64,000 nucleotides of DNA from Asticcacaulis currens. GTDB lineage: Bacteria; Pseudomonadota; Alphaproteobacteria; Caulobacterales; Caulobacteraceae. The stretch is from NCBI RefSeq assembly GCF_028550395.1, contig NZ_JAQQKW010000003.1:412823-476822 (forward strand), given 5' to 3'. The position numbers and the translations under genes were made by a program. Shown here piece by piece: positions 26,616-36,320 of this stretch (position 1 is the first letter of the stretch; every line of letters begins with the position of its first letter). Under the pieces are notes generated by a model. That model was given only the letters and a program-made list of their open reading frames with translations, was not told the origin of the DNA and ran no database searches.

Positions 26616-26896
26616 TAATCCAGCCTGCTGTCTATGTCTTCGTTATGGTGAAAGATTTGCACGATCAGGACGCCGTAATCCGTCTGTGCATAAAAGACTG
26701 TGTGCGAGCCGTGCTCATGGCGTCGATACTGACGAAAAGTCCGCCCCATCAAAGGGTGCTGCGCCAAGAGATCGAACACAGCGTGCAGGCCATAGAAGTA
26801 GTCATCGGCCTGTGCCTCTCCTAAATTCAACAGGGAATAGGCATAGATTTCAGCCAGCTTGCGCTCTACTGCCGCCGATAACCTATAGACGGCCAT
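26615..26896 (-). CDS. parE: ParE/RelE-family toxin
   Basis: A 93-residue type II toxin of the ParE/RelE fold: YRLSAAVERKLAEIYAYSLLN at the start, then the characteristic LAQHPLMGRTFRQYRRHEHGSHTVFY block and IVQIFHHNEDIDSRL at the C-terminus (HxxxDxxxRL is typical of the ParE branch). ParE members usually poison DNA gyrase. The gene overlaps the ParD-like antitoxin gene upstream by 14 bases, the usual antitoxin-first order. Confidence 0.88.
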   Translation of the reverse strand: MAVYRLSAAVERKLAEIYAYSLLNLGEAQADDYFYGLHAVFDLLAQHPLMGRTFRQYRRHEHGSHTVFYAQTDYGVLIVQIFHHNEDIDSRLD

Positions 26897-27125
26897 CGGC
26901 CTTCAGCTTTTGTTTGACCGCCTGCATGATGTCCGGCAGCGATTTGTCACTCAGGCCACTTTGTTCGGCCTCTTCCAGAAGTTTAGCGAGGCGCAGTTCC
27001 TGATTTAAGCGCTCCTGATCACGCCGCACCAGATCGCGGATGTATTCGCTCTCATTATGATAATCGCCACTGCTCACCCGTGATTTAATAAAACCGCGCA
27101 TGGTTTCCGAAAGGGACACGCTCAT
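26883..27125 (-). CDS. parD: ParD-family antitoxin
   Basis: An 80-residue ribbon-helix-helix antitoxin: MSVSLSETMRGFIKSRVSSG, then YHNESEYIRDLVRRDQERL, the standard ParD (CC2985-type) opening, and a basic C-terminal tail that would bind the toxin. It neutralises the downstream ParE-like protein and probably autoregulates the operon through the AT-rich DNA at 27126-27172. The ATG at 27125 is preferred over one at 27137. Confidence 0.88.
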   Translation of the reverse strand: MSVSLSETMRGFIKSRVSSGDYHNESEYIRDLVRRDQERLNQELRLAKLLEEAEQSGLSDKSLPDIMQAVKQKLKADGRL

Positions 27126-27173
27126 CGACGACATCATGACCTCCGTTTGTTGAGACCAATAGATAATATTAGA

Positions 27174-29126
27174 TCACAAATCCTGCAATCCACAGGCTTT
27201 CAAAAACGCATAGGTGGCATCGTAAAAGCCCGGCGGACGGGTCGGATCATCGGCATCGCCCTTTGGTACGAAAATGACCATACCTTGCCGCGCACGGGTT
27301 AGAATAACGCGATAGGCATTCTTCAGATACAATTGCGCAAACGCATCGTTCACATGGCGCCATTTGGTGCCGGCAAATTTGTGGTGCTGCCAGCCGTCGT
27401 CTGAGTAACGGTAATCGGCATCCCAGCAGACACCCACCCAATCCAGTTCCAGCCCCTGAACGTCGAACTCGGTTGCCACGTCCTCCAGATACCAGGACGA
27501 GCGCACATCCTCTCGATCATTCAAAAACCAGTTGGCCGGCTCGATACTGGCCTTCACGTGCAGGCCCTCGGATTTAAGACGATAGGCGCCTGAGGAGGCC
27601 ACCAGACCATAGCGTTCTGTGCCGCGGGCTTTGCGGCGTAACCAGCAGCGGGCGACATTCAGATCACGGGTGATGACAATGGGATAGGCCGTCAGTTGCG
27701 CAAAGGCGGTACGAGCGGCCTCGGCCTCACCGTTCAACAGATGCGCAACAAAGCCGGACAAAGTTTCCGCGCGGAAAGAGCGCATCGAGACACCCAAGTG
27801 CAGGTCGTCGCTCAGCGTCACCTGATCCTGCTGGATGAAACTGCGGGCGTCGTGGTTCAGATCATAGTCCGGCTGCACAATCTGCCCCGAGGCATAGACC
27901 CGCCAGTGCGTGAAGCGCGCCCGGATCGCCGCCATCCATTCGGACAAGCCGGCCTCGCCCGTATTGATCTCCTGCCCGCCACCGATCAGGCACACCACCG
28001 TGCACCAGTCAGGGTGACGGTCCATCACGCTGAGCAGAAATTCCGGTTCGGACATGTCGAAATCGGCAATGCCGCGTTTGGCCTGCATGAATTTTGAGGC
28101 CTGAGTGCGAGTCCAGGCCCGCTGCGCCTCATCAAACACAACCACGTGTTCGCTGGGGATGGTCGCACTGCCCGCATAGTCGTCGCGGAAATGGTGGATG
28201 TTCTGGATAAAGGCGCGCACATCGCGTTCGACATGCTTTTTGGAACGACCGGTGCGCGCACTCTGATCGCGCGCCAGCGCCTCACGCAACACATCGACCA
28301 AAGGCCCGTTCCCCGACAAAAAGGTCGCGTGTTCGTCGGCATGGGACTCGCTGCGCTGGGTGGCGATATTCAGCCCGGCCAGCGTCTTGCCCGCTCCCGG
28401 TACGCCGGTGACAAAGCAGACCGTTTTGCGCTGGTGCGACTTGGCGTCCTCAATCACCGCGGCAATATAATCCTGCGTGCGGCTAAGGTTGATGGCGTCG
28501 GCGTCTGAGCGTGCGATATCCCTGACATCGTGCCGGGCATAAAGCGCCCGCGCCGCTTCGATAATGGTCGGGGTCGGGCGATAACCACTGGAGGCCCATT
28601 GGGCCACATCCAGTTGCCGGTGACGGTGCGGCGCCGCCGCGTTCCGGAGGATGTCACCAAGGTCGATGACATTGGACAGCAGCGGCTTTGACACATGATC
28701 AAGCGCCAGTTCTGGTTGCGACTTCAGCGACGTTTTGGCCCGCGTCGCCACCAGAATGGGTACGATCGACAGATGATGACTGCCCGCATGAAAGTTTTTC
28801 AGATCGAGCGCGTAGTCTTCGACCTGCTCGATAGCGTGGCGGTCAAAGCCTTCGCTGCCGACCTTAAATTCAGTGATGAAAATACAGTCGCCAATCACCA
28901 CCACCGCATCGGCGCGCTTGCCCATGCGCGGGATGGTGAACTCGAAATAGAGGGTGAAGGCGTCAATCGCCATCAGCGCATTGCGCAGGATGGGTATCTG
29001 CTGAAGCCACGCGCCCTTCTGTTCAAGGTCGAGCGCAAAGGTATTGGCGCGTGCCAGTTCACCGAGAATCTGATCATCGGAATCGCTGAAGAATTTCTCC
29101 CGGTCGGCGGTATAATAGGCGCGCAT
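27174..29126 (-). CDS. DUF2075 helicase/ATPase with nuclease-like N-terminus
   Basis: A 650-residue protein. The C-terminal two thirds is the DUF2075 SF1-type P-loop domain: Walker A GVPGAGKT (241-248), Walker B VVVFDEAQRAW (328-338) and, near the end, NAYRVILTRARQGMVIFVP, which matches the SF1 motif VI. The N-terminal part has RADAVVVIGDCIFITEFKVG (Asp73, Glu86, Lys88), the D-x(n)-ExK pattern of PD-(D/E)XK nucleases. Such helicase-nuclease proteins occur in defence islands, but no function is established for this family member. It stands alone, between ParDE and fliI. Confidence 0.78.
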   Translation of the reverse strand: MRAYYTADREKFFSDSDDQILGELARANTFALDLEQKGAWLQQIPILRNALMAIDAFTLYFEFTIPRMGKRADAVVVIGDCIFITEFKVGSEGFDRHAIEQVEDYALDLKNFHAGSHHLSIVPILVATRAKTSLKSQPELALDHVSKPLLSNVIDLGDILRNAAAPHRHRQLDVAQWASSGYRPTPTIIEAARALYARHDVRDIARSDADAINLSRTQDYIAAVIEDAKSHQRKTVCFVTGVPGAGKTLAGLNIATQRSESHADEHATFLSGNGPLVDVLREALARDQSARTGRSKKHVERDVRAFIQNIHHFRDDYAGSATIPSEHVVVFDEAQRAWTRTQASKFMQAKRGIADFDMSEPEFLLSVMDRHPDWCTVVCLIGGGQEINTGEAGLSEWMAAIRARFTHWRVYASGQIVQPDYDLNHDARSFIQQDQVTLSDDLHLGVSMRSFRAETLSGFVAHLLNGEAEAARTAFAQLTAYPIVITRDLNVARCWLRRKARGTERYGLVASSGAYRLKSEGLHVKASIEPANWFLNDREDVRSSWYLEDVATEFDVQGLELDWVGVCWDADYRYSDDGWQHHKFAGTKWRHVNDAFAQLYLKNAYRVILTRARQGMVIFVPKGDADDPTRPPGFYDATYAFLKACGLQDL

Positions 29127-29186
29127 CTGTCCCCCTTTAAGAGAGCACCCTGCCAGGTCTTCTGACTATTGAAAAGTGGCAATCCG

Positions 29187-29200
29187 TTAACCTTTCTTAA
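29187..29200 (+). promoter_or_regulatory. TTAA-N6-TTAA pair upstream of fliI (CtrA-box-like)
   Basis: TTAACCTTTCTTAA lies 26 bp before the fliI ATG. CtrA boxes are TTAA half-sites usually quoted with seven spacer bases; here there are six. In early flagellar promoters such a box overlaps the -35 region, so transcription would start close to the ATG. Confidence 0.5.
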
Positions 29201-29225
29201 GGCCCCGTTCACCATACTCCTGGCC

Positions 29226-30557
29226 ATGCAGGACCTTCTCCATACCGCTCGCAATATCGACCCGATGCAGGTCTATGGCCGTGTGGCCGTGGTCAATGGC
29301 TTGCTGATCGAAGCCAAGGGCGGCATGTCGTTCATGGAGGTCGGTTCGCGCTGTGAGATCATGCGGCGCCACGCTCCCCCCCTGCCCGTCGAAGTCGTCG
29401 GTTTCCGCGAAGACCGCGCCCTGATGATGCCTTTCGGCCCGGTCGAAGGCGTCGCCCCCGGTGCCGAAATCCGCATTTCGAACGAAGGGGCCAAGGTCTA
29501 TCCTTCGACGGCCTGGCTCGGGCGGATTATTGACGCCTTCGGTGACCCCATCGACGGGCTTGGGCCATTGCCCAAGGGCGGCATCGGTTACCCGCTGAAG
29601 GCCGCACCGCCCCCTGCCCATTCGCGCGCGCGGGTGGGGGAACGCCTCGACCTTGGCGTGCGGGCGATGAACGTCTTTACCACCTGCTGCCGCGGTCAGC
29701 GTCTGGGGGTGTTTGCCGGTTCCGGCGTCGGTAAGTCGGTGCTTCTGTCCATGCTGGCGCGGGAAGCGGCCTGTGACGCGGTCGTGGTCGGCCTGATCGG
29801 CGAACGCGGCCGCGAAGTACGTGAATTCGTCGAAGAAACGCTCGGGGAGGCGGGGATTGCGCGCGCTATCGTCGTCGTCGCCACCTCGGATGAGCCCGCG
29901 CTGAAACGGCGGCAGGCGGCCTACATGACTTTGGCCCTGTCGGAGTTTCTGCGCGATCAGGGGCTTGAGGTCCTGTGCCTGATGGACTCGGTGACGCGCT
30001 TTGCCATGGCGCAGCGCGAGATCGGTCTGGCTACAGGGGAGCCGCCGACAACCAAGGGCTATACCCCTACCTGCTTTGCCGAATTGCCCAAGCTGCTGGA
30101 GCGCGCCGGACCGGGGCCGGTCCTGCCAGACGGGACGCAAACCGGTCCCATTACCGGGCTGTTCACCGTGCTGGTCGATGGCGACGACCACAATGAGCCG
30201 ATTGCCGACGCCGTGCGCGGTATTCTGGACGGCCACATCGTGATGAGCCGTTCGATTGCCGAACGCGGCCGCTTCCCGGCCATAGACGTACTGAAAAGCA
30301 TTAGCCGCACCATGCCCGGCTGTCAGACCGTTCCCGAACGTGAGATCGTGCGCAATGCCCGCGCCGTCCTCTCGGCCTATACAAACATGGAGGAACTGAT
30401 CCGCATCGGCGCCTATCGCACAGGGGCCGATCCGCTGGTCGATCGGGCCATTCAGCTCAACCCCGGCATCGAACAATTTCTCTCGCAAAGCCCCGATGAA
30501 GCCACAAGTCTTGACGACTCCTTTACCCTTTTGGCCCAGATTCTCAGCTCTGAATAA
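29226..30557 (+). CDS. fliI: Flagellum-specific ATPase FliI
   Basis: Powers export of flagellar rod, hook and filament proteins by the type III apparatus, with FliH and FliJ. The 443-residue protein has the F1-ATPase-like core: P-loop [44 protein letters not shown], and the [18 protein letters not shown] block. The ATG at 29226 gives [13 protein letters not shown]; no Shine-Dalgarno sequence precedes it. FliJ follows 12 bases later. It reads away from the DUF2075 gene. Confidence 0.95.
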   Translation: MQDLLHTARNIDPMQVYGRVAVVNGLLIEAKGGMSFMEVGSRCEIMRRHAPPLPVEVVGFREDRALMMPFGPVEGVAPGAEIRISNEGAKVYPSTAWLGRIIDAFGDPIDGLGPLPKGGIGYPLKAAPPPAHSRARVGERLDLGVRAMNVFTTCCRGQRLGVFAGSGVGKSVLLSMLAREAACDAVVVGLIGERGREVREFVEETLGEAGIARAIVVVATSDEPALKRRQAAYMTLALSEFLRDQGLEVLCLMDSVTRFAMAQREIGLATGEPPTTKGYTPTCFAELPKLLERAGPGPVLPDGTQTGPITGLFTVLVDGDDHNEPIADAVRGILDGHIVMSRSIAERGRFPAIDVLKSISRTMPGCQTVPEREIVRNARAVLSAYTNMEELIRIGAYRTGADPLVDRAIQLNPGIEQFLSQSPDEATSLDDSFTLLAQILSSE

Positions 30558-30569
30558 GGGAGTTGCGTG

Positions 30570-30983
30570 ATGGCCTCGTGGGTAAAGTCTCTAATCCGTA
30601 TTTCGACTTTCGAGGTGGAGACGCTGCAGAAGCGTCTGGCCGAGGTGGCCACCCGCCGCACGCACGTCGAAATGAAGATTTCGACCCTCGATGCCGAACT
30701 GGCACTTGAAATCGCCCGCGCCGCTCAGGAACCGACCTTCAATTTCGACCTCAGCGCCTATAAGAAGGGCTGGGCCTTGCGTCGCGAACAGTGCGTCTCG
30801 GAACTCGAACTGATCGCCCACGAAGAGGCTGGTATTCGCGACTCCCTGAACGGCGCCTTTGAAGAACTGAAGAAGTTTGAGCACGTCGCCGAAGCGACCC
30901 GCCTGTCAAAGATGGCCGCCGAACTGAAACGCGAAAGTGCGGCCATGGACGAGGCGGCTCTGCGTCAGCGCTTCGTCGGCTAA
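30570..30983 (+). CDS. fliJ: Flagellar export chaperone FliJ
   Basis: A 137-residue coiled-coil protein that contacts FliI and FlhA in the flagellar export gate. It is almost wholly helical, with heptads through FEVETLQKRLAEVATRRTHV and KFEHVAEATRLSKMAAELKR. Sequence identity in this family is low, and the call rests on size, coiled-coil character and position directly after fliI. The ATG at 30570 follows an in-frame GTG at 30567. Confidence 0.85.
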   Translation: MASWVKSLIRISTFEVETLQKRLAEVATRRTHVEMKISTLDAELALEIARAAQEPTFNFDLSAYKKGWALRREQCVSELELIAHEEAGIRDSLNGAFEELKKFEHVAEATRLSKMAAELKRESAAMDEAALRQRFVG

Positions 30984-31002
30984 ACTTATCGCGGGGGGAC
31001 AT

Positions 31003-32067
31003 GTGACGACAAAATCCCAAGGTTTTCCCCGCCGCACGGCCCTGATGGGTCTGGGCGCGACACTTGTCAGCGCCTGTAGCCGCGGTGAAGCCGCAACGGG
31101 CGACACGCTTCCGCTCAAATCACACGTGAGTTTCCCGCTGGGCGTTTGCGCGATGACCGCGCAAGTGAATGATCCGCAGTGGGCCAGCCTGATCGCCACC
31201 CATTTCGACCGCATTACGCCGGAATGGGAAATGAAGATGGAATACATCCTCCAGCCCGACGGCAGCCTGCGTTTCGACGCCCCCGACCGCATTGTGGCGC
31301 AGGCCCGGCTGAACGGACAGTCCGTACTCGGCCATACCCTGATCTGGTATGCGCAGGATGGCGACTATTTCCAGCAGCTAAAGGCGGATCGGCGGGATTT
31401 CGAAACCGCCTACCGCACCTATATCCGTCAGGTCATGAGCCACTACAAAGGCCAAGTCGATGGCTGGGATGTGGTCAATGAAGCGATCAGGGACGACGGT
31501 TCGGACCTGCGTGACTGCCTGTGGCGCGAAGTACTGGGAGAGGCCTATATCGACATCGCCTACCGCGCGGCACATGAAGCCGACCCGGCCTGCCCCTTGA
31601 TCCTGAACGACTACAATCTTGAATACTACCCGGCCAAACGCAAACGCTTTCTGAAACTGGTCGAGGGGCTGCAAAAGCGCGGGGTACCGCTAAACGTTCT
31701 GGGGACGCAAACCCATATCGCCGCCGATCTGTCGAAGGGAGCGATTACCGAGACGCTGCGCGATCTGGCGGCAACGGGACTGAAAATCCACCTGTCGGAG
31801 CTGGATGTCAGCCTGAAAGAGGCGGCCAAAAACGCGCTCGACTTCCGCAATTACCGCGATGCGCAGCGGGCCCTCTATGAAGAAGTGGCTGAAGCCTATA
31901 CGGCGCTTCCGACCGCGCAACAGTTCGGCCTGACCCTCTGGGGTCTGCGGGATGAGGACTCATGGTATAACCGGCAAAACAAGGGCATGGTCGCCGACGA
32001 GCCGCTGCTGTTCGATGACGCCGGACGGCTGAAACCGGTCGGTCAGGCCTTCGTCAAGGCGTTGTGA
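31003..32067 (+). CDS. GH10 endo-1,4-beta-xylanase (lipoprotein or Tat substrate)
   Basis: A 354-residue glycoside hydrolase family 10 enzyme that cuts the xylan backbone. Catalytic residues are visible: acid/base Glu160 in GWDVVNEAI and nucleophile Glu266 in KIHLSELDV. Substrate-site landmarks include GHTLIWYAQ and LTLWGLRDEDSWY. The N-terminus combines a twin-arginine (FPRRTALMG) with a lipobox LVSAC (Cys25), so it is probably an exported lipoprotein. The start is a GTG at 31003 behind GCGGGGGG; an ATG two bases upstream is out of frame. It sits inside the flagellar cluster, 19 bp after fliJ on the same strand, without any functional link. Confidence 0.92.
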   Translation: MTTKSQGFPRRTALMGLGATLVSACSRGEAATGDTLPLKSHVSFPLGVCAMTAQVNDPQWASLIATHFDRITPEWEMKMEYILQPDGSLRFDAPDRIVAQARLNGQSVLGHTLIWYAQDGDYFQQLKADRRDFETAYRTYIRQVMSHYKGQVDGWDVVNEAIRDDGSDLRDCLWREVLGEAYIDIAYRAAHEADPACPLILNDYNLEYYPAKRKRFLKLVEGLQKRGVPLNVLGTQTHIAADLSKGAITETLRDLAATGLKIHLSELDVSLKEAAKNALDFRNYRDAQRALYEEVAEAYTALPTAQQFGLTLWGLRDEDSWYNRQNKGMVADEPLLFDDAGRLKPVGQAFVKAL

Positions 32068-32096
32068 ACCACCCGTTTTCGGGGAGGCGGTTAAGA

Positions 32097-32567
32097 CTAA
32101 TCTGCCTTTTTGGGCGCCGTAAACGGGTTTTCCAACACGTCGGTTTCGCCCGTTTCGGCCGCTGGCGTATCCACTGGCGCGGTAAAGATGGGGTTGGCCA
32201 CAGGCTCAGCCGCCACCGGCTTTGTGCCTTCGGTCACCGCTCGCAAGGCCCGCAGATCGTCGGAGATGCGGAAAATGGCCACGTAGAACTCGCAGAAGGA
32301 GCGCCACAACAGAAGCGCCGCCACAAGGAACAAAAGTCCCCCGATCAGAAACGGAATTGCGAGAAAAATACCCCAGGGCATTTCTTCGCGCATGGCGATG
32401 CCGACCGTCCCACCCAGCACCGCAAACAGGCCCAGCGCCACCAGCGCCAGACCCGCCCAGTAGATGAGGTGGATGACCGGCTTGGTCAGCAGGCGGTCAA
32501 AGGTCATCAGATCGACGACAATGTCTTTCGGCTTGGTGCTGCCGAAGGCTTTTTTGATCACGCCCAT
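32097..32567 (-). CDS. DUF4282 membrane protein
   Basis: A 156-residue membrane protein with two helices (about 37-57 and 66-88), a conserved FCEFYVAIFRISDDLRALR stretch after the second helix, and a Pro/Ala-rich acidic tail. This fits DUF4282, small membrane proteins of unknown function. It ends 30 bp beyond the xylanase stop, reading in the opposite direction. Confidence 0.8.
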   Translation of the reverse strand: MGVIKKAFGSTKPKDIVVDLMTFDRLLTKPVIHLIYWAGLALVALGLFAVLGGTVGIAMREEMPWGIFLAIPFLIGGLLFLVAALLLWRSFCEFYVAIFRISDDLRALRAVTEGTKPVAAEPVANPIFTAPVDTPAAETGETDVLENPFTAPKKAD

Positions 32568-32629
32568 GCCCTTGCCTCTTCGTTGCGCAAACGCGCTTTG
32601 GATTTATCCAGACCCGCTGTCAATAGATA

Positions 32630-34732
32630 TTACACCTGTCCTACCGTCCGCAGGCGGACCTTCGGATGGATTTCGTTCTGGCTCATGACGGTAGTATTGC
32701 CGCGGAAGCGTTCGACGATCGAGCGGACATAGGGGCGGATGCCGGGGCTGGTCAGCAACACCGCCACTTCGCCCGACATGGAGACGCGCTCAAAGGTGTC
32801 GCGCACCGCGCGGATAAAGTCCTGAAGCTGCGACGGAGCCATCGACAACTGCCGCTCCTCGCCCACCCCGATCAGCGCCCCGGCAAAGGCGTTTTCCCAA
32901 TCGTTCGACAGGGTGACGATAGGCAGGGCACCGTCTTCGGCGCGGTTCTGCCAGCACAGTTGCCGCCCCAGGCGCGAGCGGACGTGTTCGACCATCTGGG
33001 TCACCGACTTGGTATGCGGGGCCACCTCACCCAGCGCTTCGAGGATGGCGGGCAGGTCGCGGATCGAAACGCGCTCTTTCAATAGCGCCTGTAAGACACG
33101 TTGCAGCGTGGCTACCGTCACCACCGACGGGATCAGGTCGTCGATCAGCTTCTTCTGACCTTCCGGTGCGTCTTTCAGCAGCTTCGCCACCTCCGAATAA
33201 GACAGCAACTCGGACATATTGTCCTTGAGGATTTCCGTCAGGTGCGTGGTCAGAACTGTTGCCGGATCGACGATGGTATAGCCCATGAAGGTCGCCTCTT
33301 CGCGCAGCGCATTGTCGATCCAGGTGGCCGGAATCCCGAAGGCGGGCTCCTTCATGTGCTCGCCCGGCAATTCGACCTGACGCCCGGACGGGTCCATCAC
33401 CATCAACTGCCCCAGCCGCACCTCGCCGCTGCCTGCCTCCATCTCCTTGAGGCGAATGGCATAGCCCTGAGTCGGCAGACGCATATTGTCCATCAGGCGC
33501 ACAAATGGCATGACGAAGCCGTATTCCTGCGCCAGGGTGCGACGCAGCGCCTTGATCTGATCGGTCAGCTTGCGGCCTTCATTGTCATTGATGAGGCCCA
33601 GAAGCCCCAGCCCCAGCTCCACCTTCACATCATCGATGGCGAGGGTTTCGGCCATGGTTTCTTCGGCCGGGGCAGCCGGGGCGGCCTGAAGCGCTGCGGC
33701 CGCCGCGGCAGGGTCTTCCTTGGGCTTGCGCCCCAGCTTCCACGCCAGAAAACCCGCGCCCATGGCAATCGCGGCAAACGGAATGATCGGCATACCCGGG
33801 ACAAGACCCAGCACCCCCGCCGTGGCCGACACCATGCCCAGCACGACGGGATTCATGGCCAGCTGTGCCACCAGTGCCTTGTCGGCCGAACCGTCAACGC
33901 CGGATTTCGACACCAGAAAACCCGCGCCCATCGAGATGATCAGGGCCGGGATCTGCGTCACCAGACCGTCGCCGACAGTGAGCTGGATATAGGTCGAGGC
34001 CGCCTCAGCCGCCGGCATACCGTGCGACAGGATACCGATCAGGATACCACCGACGATATTGATACCGGTGATGATCAGCCCGGCAATGGCGTCGCCGCGC
34101 ACGAACTTCGAGGCACCGTCCATGGCACCGAAGAAGTTCGACTCCATCTCGACTTCCTTGCGCTTGCGCTTGGCCTCTTCCATGTCGATTATGCCCGCCG
34201 ACAGGTCGGCATCAATGGCCATCTGTTTGCCGGGCATGGAGTCGAGAGTGAAGCGCGCCGACACTTCGGCGATCCGGCCCGACCCCTTGGTGATGACCAC
34301 GAAGTTGATCAGGATGAAGATTGCAAAGACGATCAGCCCGATGATGAAGTTGCCCTGCATGATCAACTGGCCGAAGGCCTGAATGGTCGCACCGGCGGCG
34401 GCGTGACCTTCGTGACCGTGGCTGAGGATCAGGCGCGTCGAAGCAACGTTCAGCGCCAGTCGGAACAGGGTGGTGATCAGCAGCACCGTCGGAAAGGCCG
34501 AGAATTCCAGCGGCTTCTTGATCAGGATGGCCGTCATCAGGATGAGTACCGAGGTGGCGATCGAGATGGACAGCAAAAGATCGAGCAGGATGGCCGGGAT
34601 GGGGATGATCAGGAAGACGATGATCATCATGATGCCGACGGCCATCACGACTTCACCGCGCTTCAGCCAGCCCGCGACCTCAGACAGCTTGAAGGGCTGA
34701 ACCCCTGTATTGGCTGTTGCCGCGTCCGCCAC
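32630..34732 (-). CDS. flhA: Flagellar export gate protein FlhA
   Basis: The nonameric ring of the flagellar type III export gate. The 700-residue protein has about eight N-terminal membrane helices (residues 30-320) and a large cytosolic domain. The FHIPEP signature is seen in RFTLDSMPGKQMAIDADLSAG, followed by the charged loop with KRKRKEVEMES. The cytosolic part has GLLGLINDNEGRKLTDQIKAL and the AEVAPHTKS-type end region. In Caulobacter it is an early (class II) gene under CtrA; a TTAA-N6-TTAA pair at 34825-34838 is upstream. Confidence 0.96.
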   Translation of the reverse strand: MADAATANTGVQPFKLSEVAGWLKRGEVVMAVGIMMIIVFLIIPIPAILLDLLLSISIATSVLILMTAILIKKPLEFSAFPTVLLITTLFRLALNVASTRLILSHGHEGHAAAGATIQAFGQLIMQGNFIIGLIVFAIFILINFVVITKGSGRIAEVSARFTLDSMPGKQMAIDADLSAGIIDMEEAKRKRKEVEMESNFFGAMDGASKFVRGDAIAGLIITGINIVGGILIGILSHGMPAAEAASTYIQLTVGDGLVTQIPALIISMGAGFLVSKSGVDGSADKALVAQLAMNPVVLGMVSATAGVLGLVPGMPIIPFAAIAMGAGFLAWKLGRKPKEDPAAAAAALQAAPAAPAEETMAETLAIDDVKVELGLGLLGLINDNEGRKLTDQIKALRRTLAQEYGFVMPFVRLMDNMRLPTQGYAIRLKEMEAGSGEVRLGQLMVMDPSGRQVELPGEHMKEPAFGIPATWIDNALREEATFMGYTIVDPATVLTTHLTEILKDNMSELLSYSEVAKLLKDAPEGQKKLIDDLIPSVVTVATLQRVLQALLKERVSIRDLPAILEALGEVAPHTKSVTQMVEHVRSRLGRQLCWQNRAEDGALPIVTLSNDWENAFAGALIGVGEERQLSMAPSQLQDFIRAVRDTFERVSMSGEVAVLLTSPGIRPYVRSIVERFRGNTTVMSQNEIHPKVRLRTVGQV

Positions 34733-34824
34733 TCACTGTCCCCGAAACCAAAGCCTGTATCTACGCGCAGAAGGCACACTTCTGGCATTAGGCAAAAATT
34801 ACCTATGGCGTGGTGAAGAAAGGG

Positions 34825-34838
34825 TTAAGGCCGGTTAA
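34825..34838 (-). promoter_or_regulatory. TTAA-N6-TTAA pair upstream of flhA (CtrA-box-like)
   Basis: TTAAGGCCGGTTAA, 93 bp before the flhA ATG. Same six-base spacer as upstream of fliI and ctrA. Likely part of the class II promoter. Confidence 0.45.
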
Positions 34839-34908
34839 CGCGCGCGCTTTTAAGCGGGCGGACTGGGGCATTTTCCAGCTTTTCGTGGCTAAATCTGGCT
34901 TCAGGGGT

Positions 34909-34928
34909 CCGGGGCCAACTGGCCCCGG
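34909..34928 (-). terminator. GC-rich hairpin downstream of flbD
   Basis: A perfect 9-bp stem CCGGGGCCA/TGGCCCCGG with a two-base loop, just beyond the flbD stop. It lacks a T-tract, so it may be a weak terminator or 3'-end stabiliser separating flbD from flhA. Confidence 0.5.
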
Positions 34929-34938
34929 GGCCTTAGCC

Positions 34939-36309
34939 TTACGCCGCCGAAGCGCCCGATTGCGGGGCCGGGATATTGAGCCCCTGAGCCGCGTATTCGT
35001 TCAGCTTGTTCCGCAGGGTGCGGATCGAGATACCGAGGATATTAGCCGCATGGGTGCGGTTACCGAGGCAGTGGCTCAGCGTATCGAGGATCAGCTTCTG
35101 CTCGACCTCAGCCACCGTCGAGCCAACGAAGGAGCGCGCGGCGCTTTCAGCGGCCTGAGCGGCGCGGTTGATATAGTCCATGCCGATCGGGGCCACCGGG
35201 TTGAGCGGCTGACCGTCTGGCAGTCGGATGGCCTCTGCGTCGATTTCCGCCCCCGCCGACAGTAGCACCGCGCGGTGCATGGCGTTTTCCAGCTCACGCA
35301 CATTGCCGGGCCAGCCGTGCGCCTGAAGGCGGCGCTTGGCTTCCACACCGATGGGCTTTTGCGGGATGCCATTGGCCTCGGAATACTTCTTCACGAAGAA
35401 TTCCGACAGGACGAGGATGTCGGCCGGGCGTTCGCGCAGCGGCGGGATGGCCAGATTGATGACATTGAGGCGGTAGAGCAGGTCTTCGCGGAAGATCCCG
35501 TCCTTAACCGCCTGCGCCAGATTGCGGTTGGAGGTCGCCAGCACGCGGATATTGACCGGCACCGGCTTGGCCCCGCCAACACGGTCGATGACGCGTTCCT
35601 GAAGGGCGCGCAGTAGCTTGGCCTGAAGGCGGGCGTCCATTTCCGAAATTTCGTCGAGCAGCAAGGTGCCGCCGTCGGCCTCTTCGAACTTACCGATACG
35701 GCGCGCCATAGCCCCGGTGAAGGCACCCTTTTCGTGGCCGAAAAGCTCTGATTCCAGCAGATTGTCGGGAATGGCCGCGCAGTTGACCGAGATGAACGGC
35801 TTTTGCGCGCGCTTCGATTTTTCGTGGACGTAGCGCGCCATGACCTCCTTACCGACGCCGCTTTCGCCGGTAATCATGATCGAGGCATCCGACGCCGACA
35901 CCTGATCGGCGAGCTTGATCACCGCTTGCATGGCCGGATCGTGCGAGATCATCGGGCGCGAGTCGTCGGCGACAGCGGCCAGGACGGCGGCGATCAGCTC
36001 GGCATCGGGCGGCAGGGGGATGAATTCCTTCGCCCCGGCAGTAATGGCCTGCGCCGCCTTGCGCGGATCGGGATTGACGCCACAGGCGACGACCTGAACG
36101 TGGATGCGTTCGCGCTCATTGGCTTCGATCAGCGCGCCGATATCCAGCTCGTAATCGACCATAAGGAGGTCCGCGCCCTGCCCCTTGCGCAGGGCATCGG
36201 TGGCCTGCGTTACGGTTTCGACGTGCGCCACCTTGGCTCCGGCATCCATAGCCATCTTCACGGCGGCGGAGAGTTGCCCGCTCAGGCGTCCAACAACCAG
36301 CAGTCTCAT
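34939..36309 (-). CDS. flbD: FlbD, sigma-54-dependent flagellar regulator
   Basis: Activates late flagellar genes with sigma-54 and represses fliF in Caulobacter. The 456-residue protein has a degenerate receiver (the acidic pocket is replaced by VGRLSG, as in known FlbD, so canonical phosphorylation is doubtful), an AAA+ domain with Walker A GESGVGKE, the GAFTGA sigma-54 contact loop, and Walker [10 protein letters not shown], then a Fis-type HTH ([20 protein letters not shown]). In the family its activity depends on the FliX trans-acting factor, which is not in this window. It lies downstream of fliN with 11 bp between. Confidence 0.96.
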   Translation of the reverse strand: MRLLVVGRLSGQLSAAVKMAMDAGAKVAHVETVTQATDALRKGQGADLLMVDYELDIGALIEANERERIHVQVVACGVNPDPRKAAQAITAGAKEFIPLPPDAELIAAVLAAVADDSRPMISHDPAMQAVIKLADQVSASDASIMITGESGVGKEVMARYVHEKSKRAQKPFISVNCAAIPDNLLESELFGHEKGAFTGAMARRIGKFEEADGGTLLLDEISEMDARLQAKLLRALQERVIDRVGGAKPVPVNIRVLATSNRNLAQAVKDGIFREDLLYRLNVINLAIPPLRERPADILVLSEFFVKKYSEANGIPQKPIGVEAKRRLQAHGWPGNVRELENAMHRAVLLSAGAEIDAEAIRLPDGQPLNPVAPIGMDYINRAAQAAESAARSFVGSTVAEVEQKLILDTLSHCLGNRTHAANILGISIRTLRNKLNEYAAQGLNIPAPQSGASAA

Positions 36310-36320
36310 ATCCCTACTCC

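Noticed and set aside
29187..30488. A 433-codon minus-strand frame opposite fliI
   Set aside because: Shadow of fliI; His/Gln/Gly-rich translation.
33101..34816. A 571-codon plus-strand frame opposite flhA
   Set aside because: Shadow of flhA with extreme His/Arg/Asp bias.
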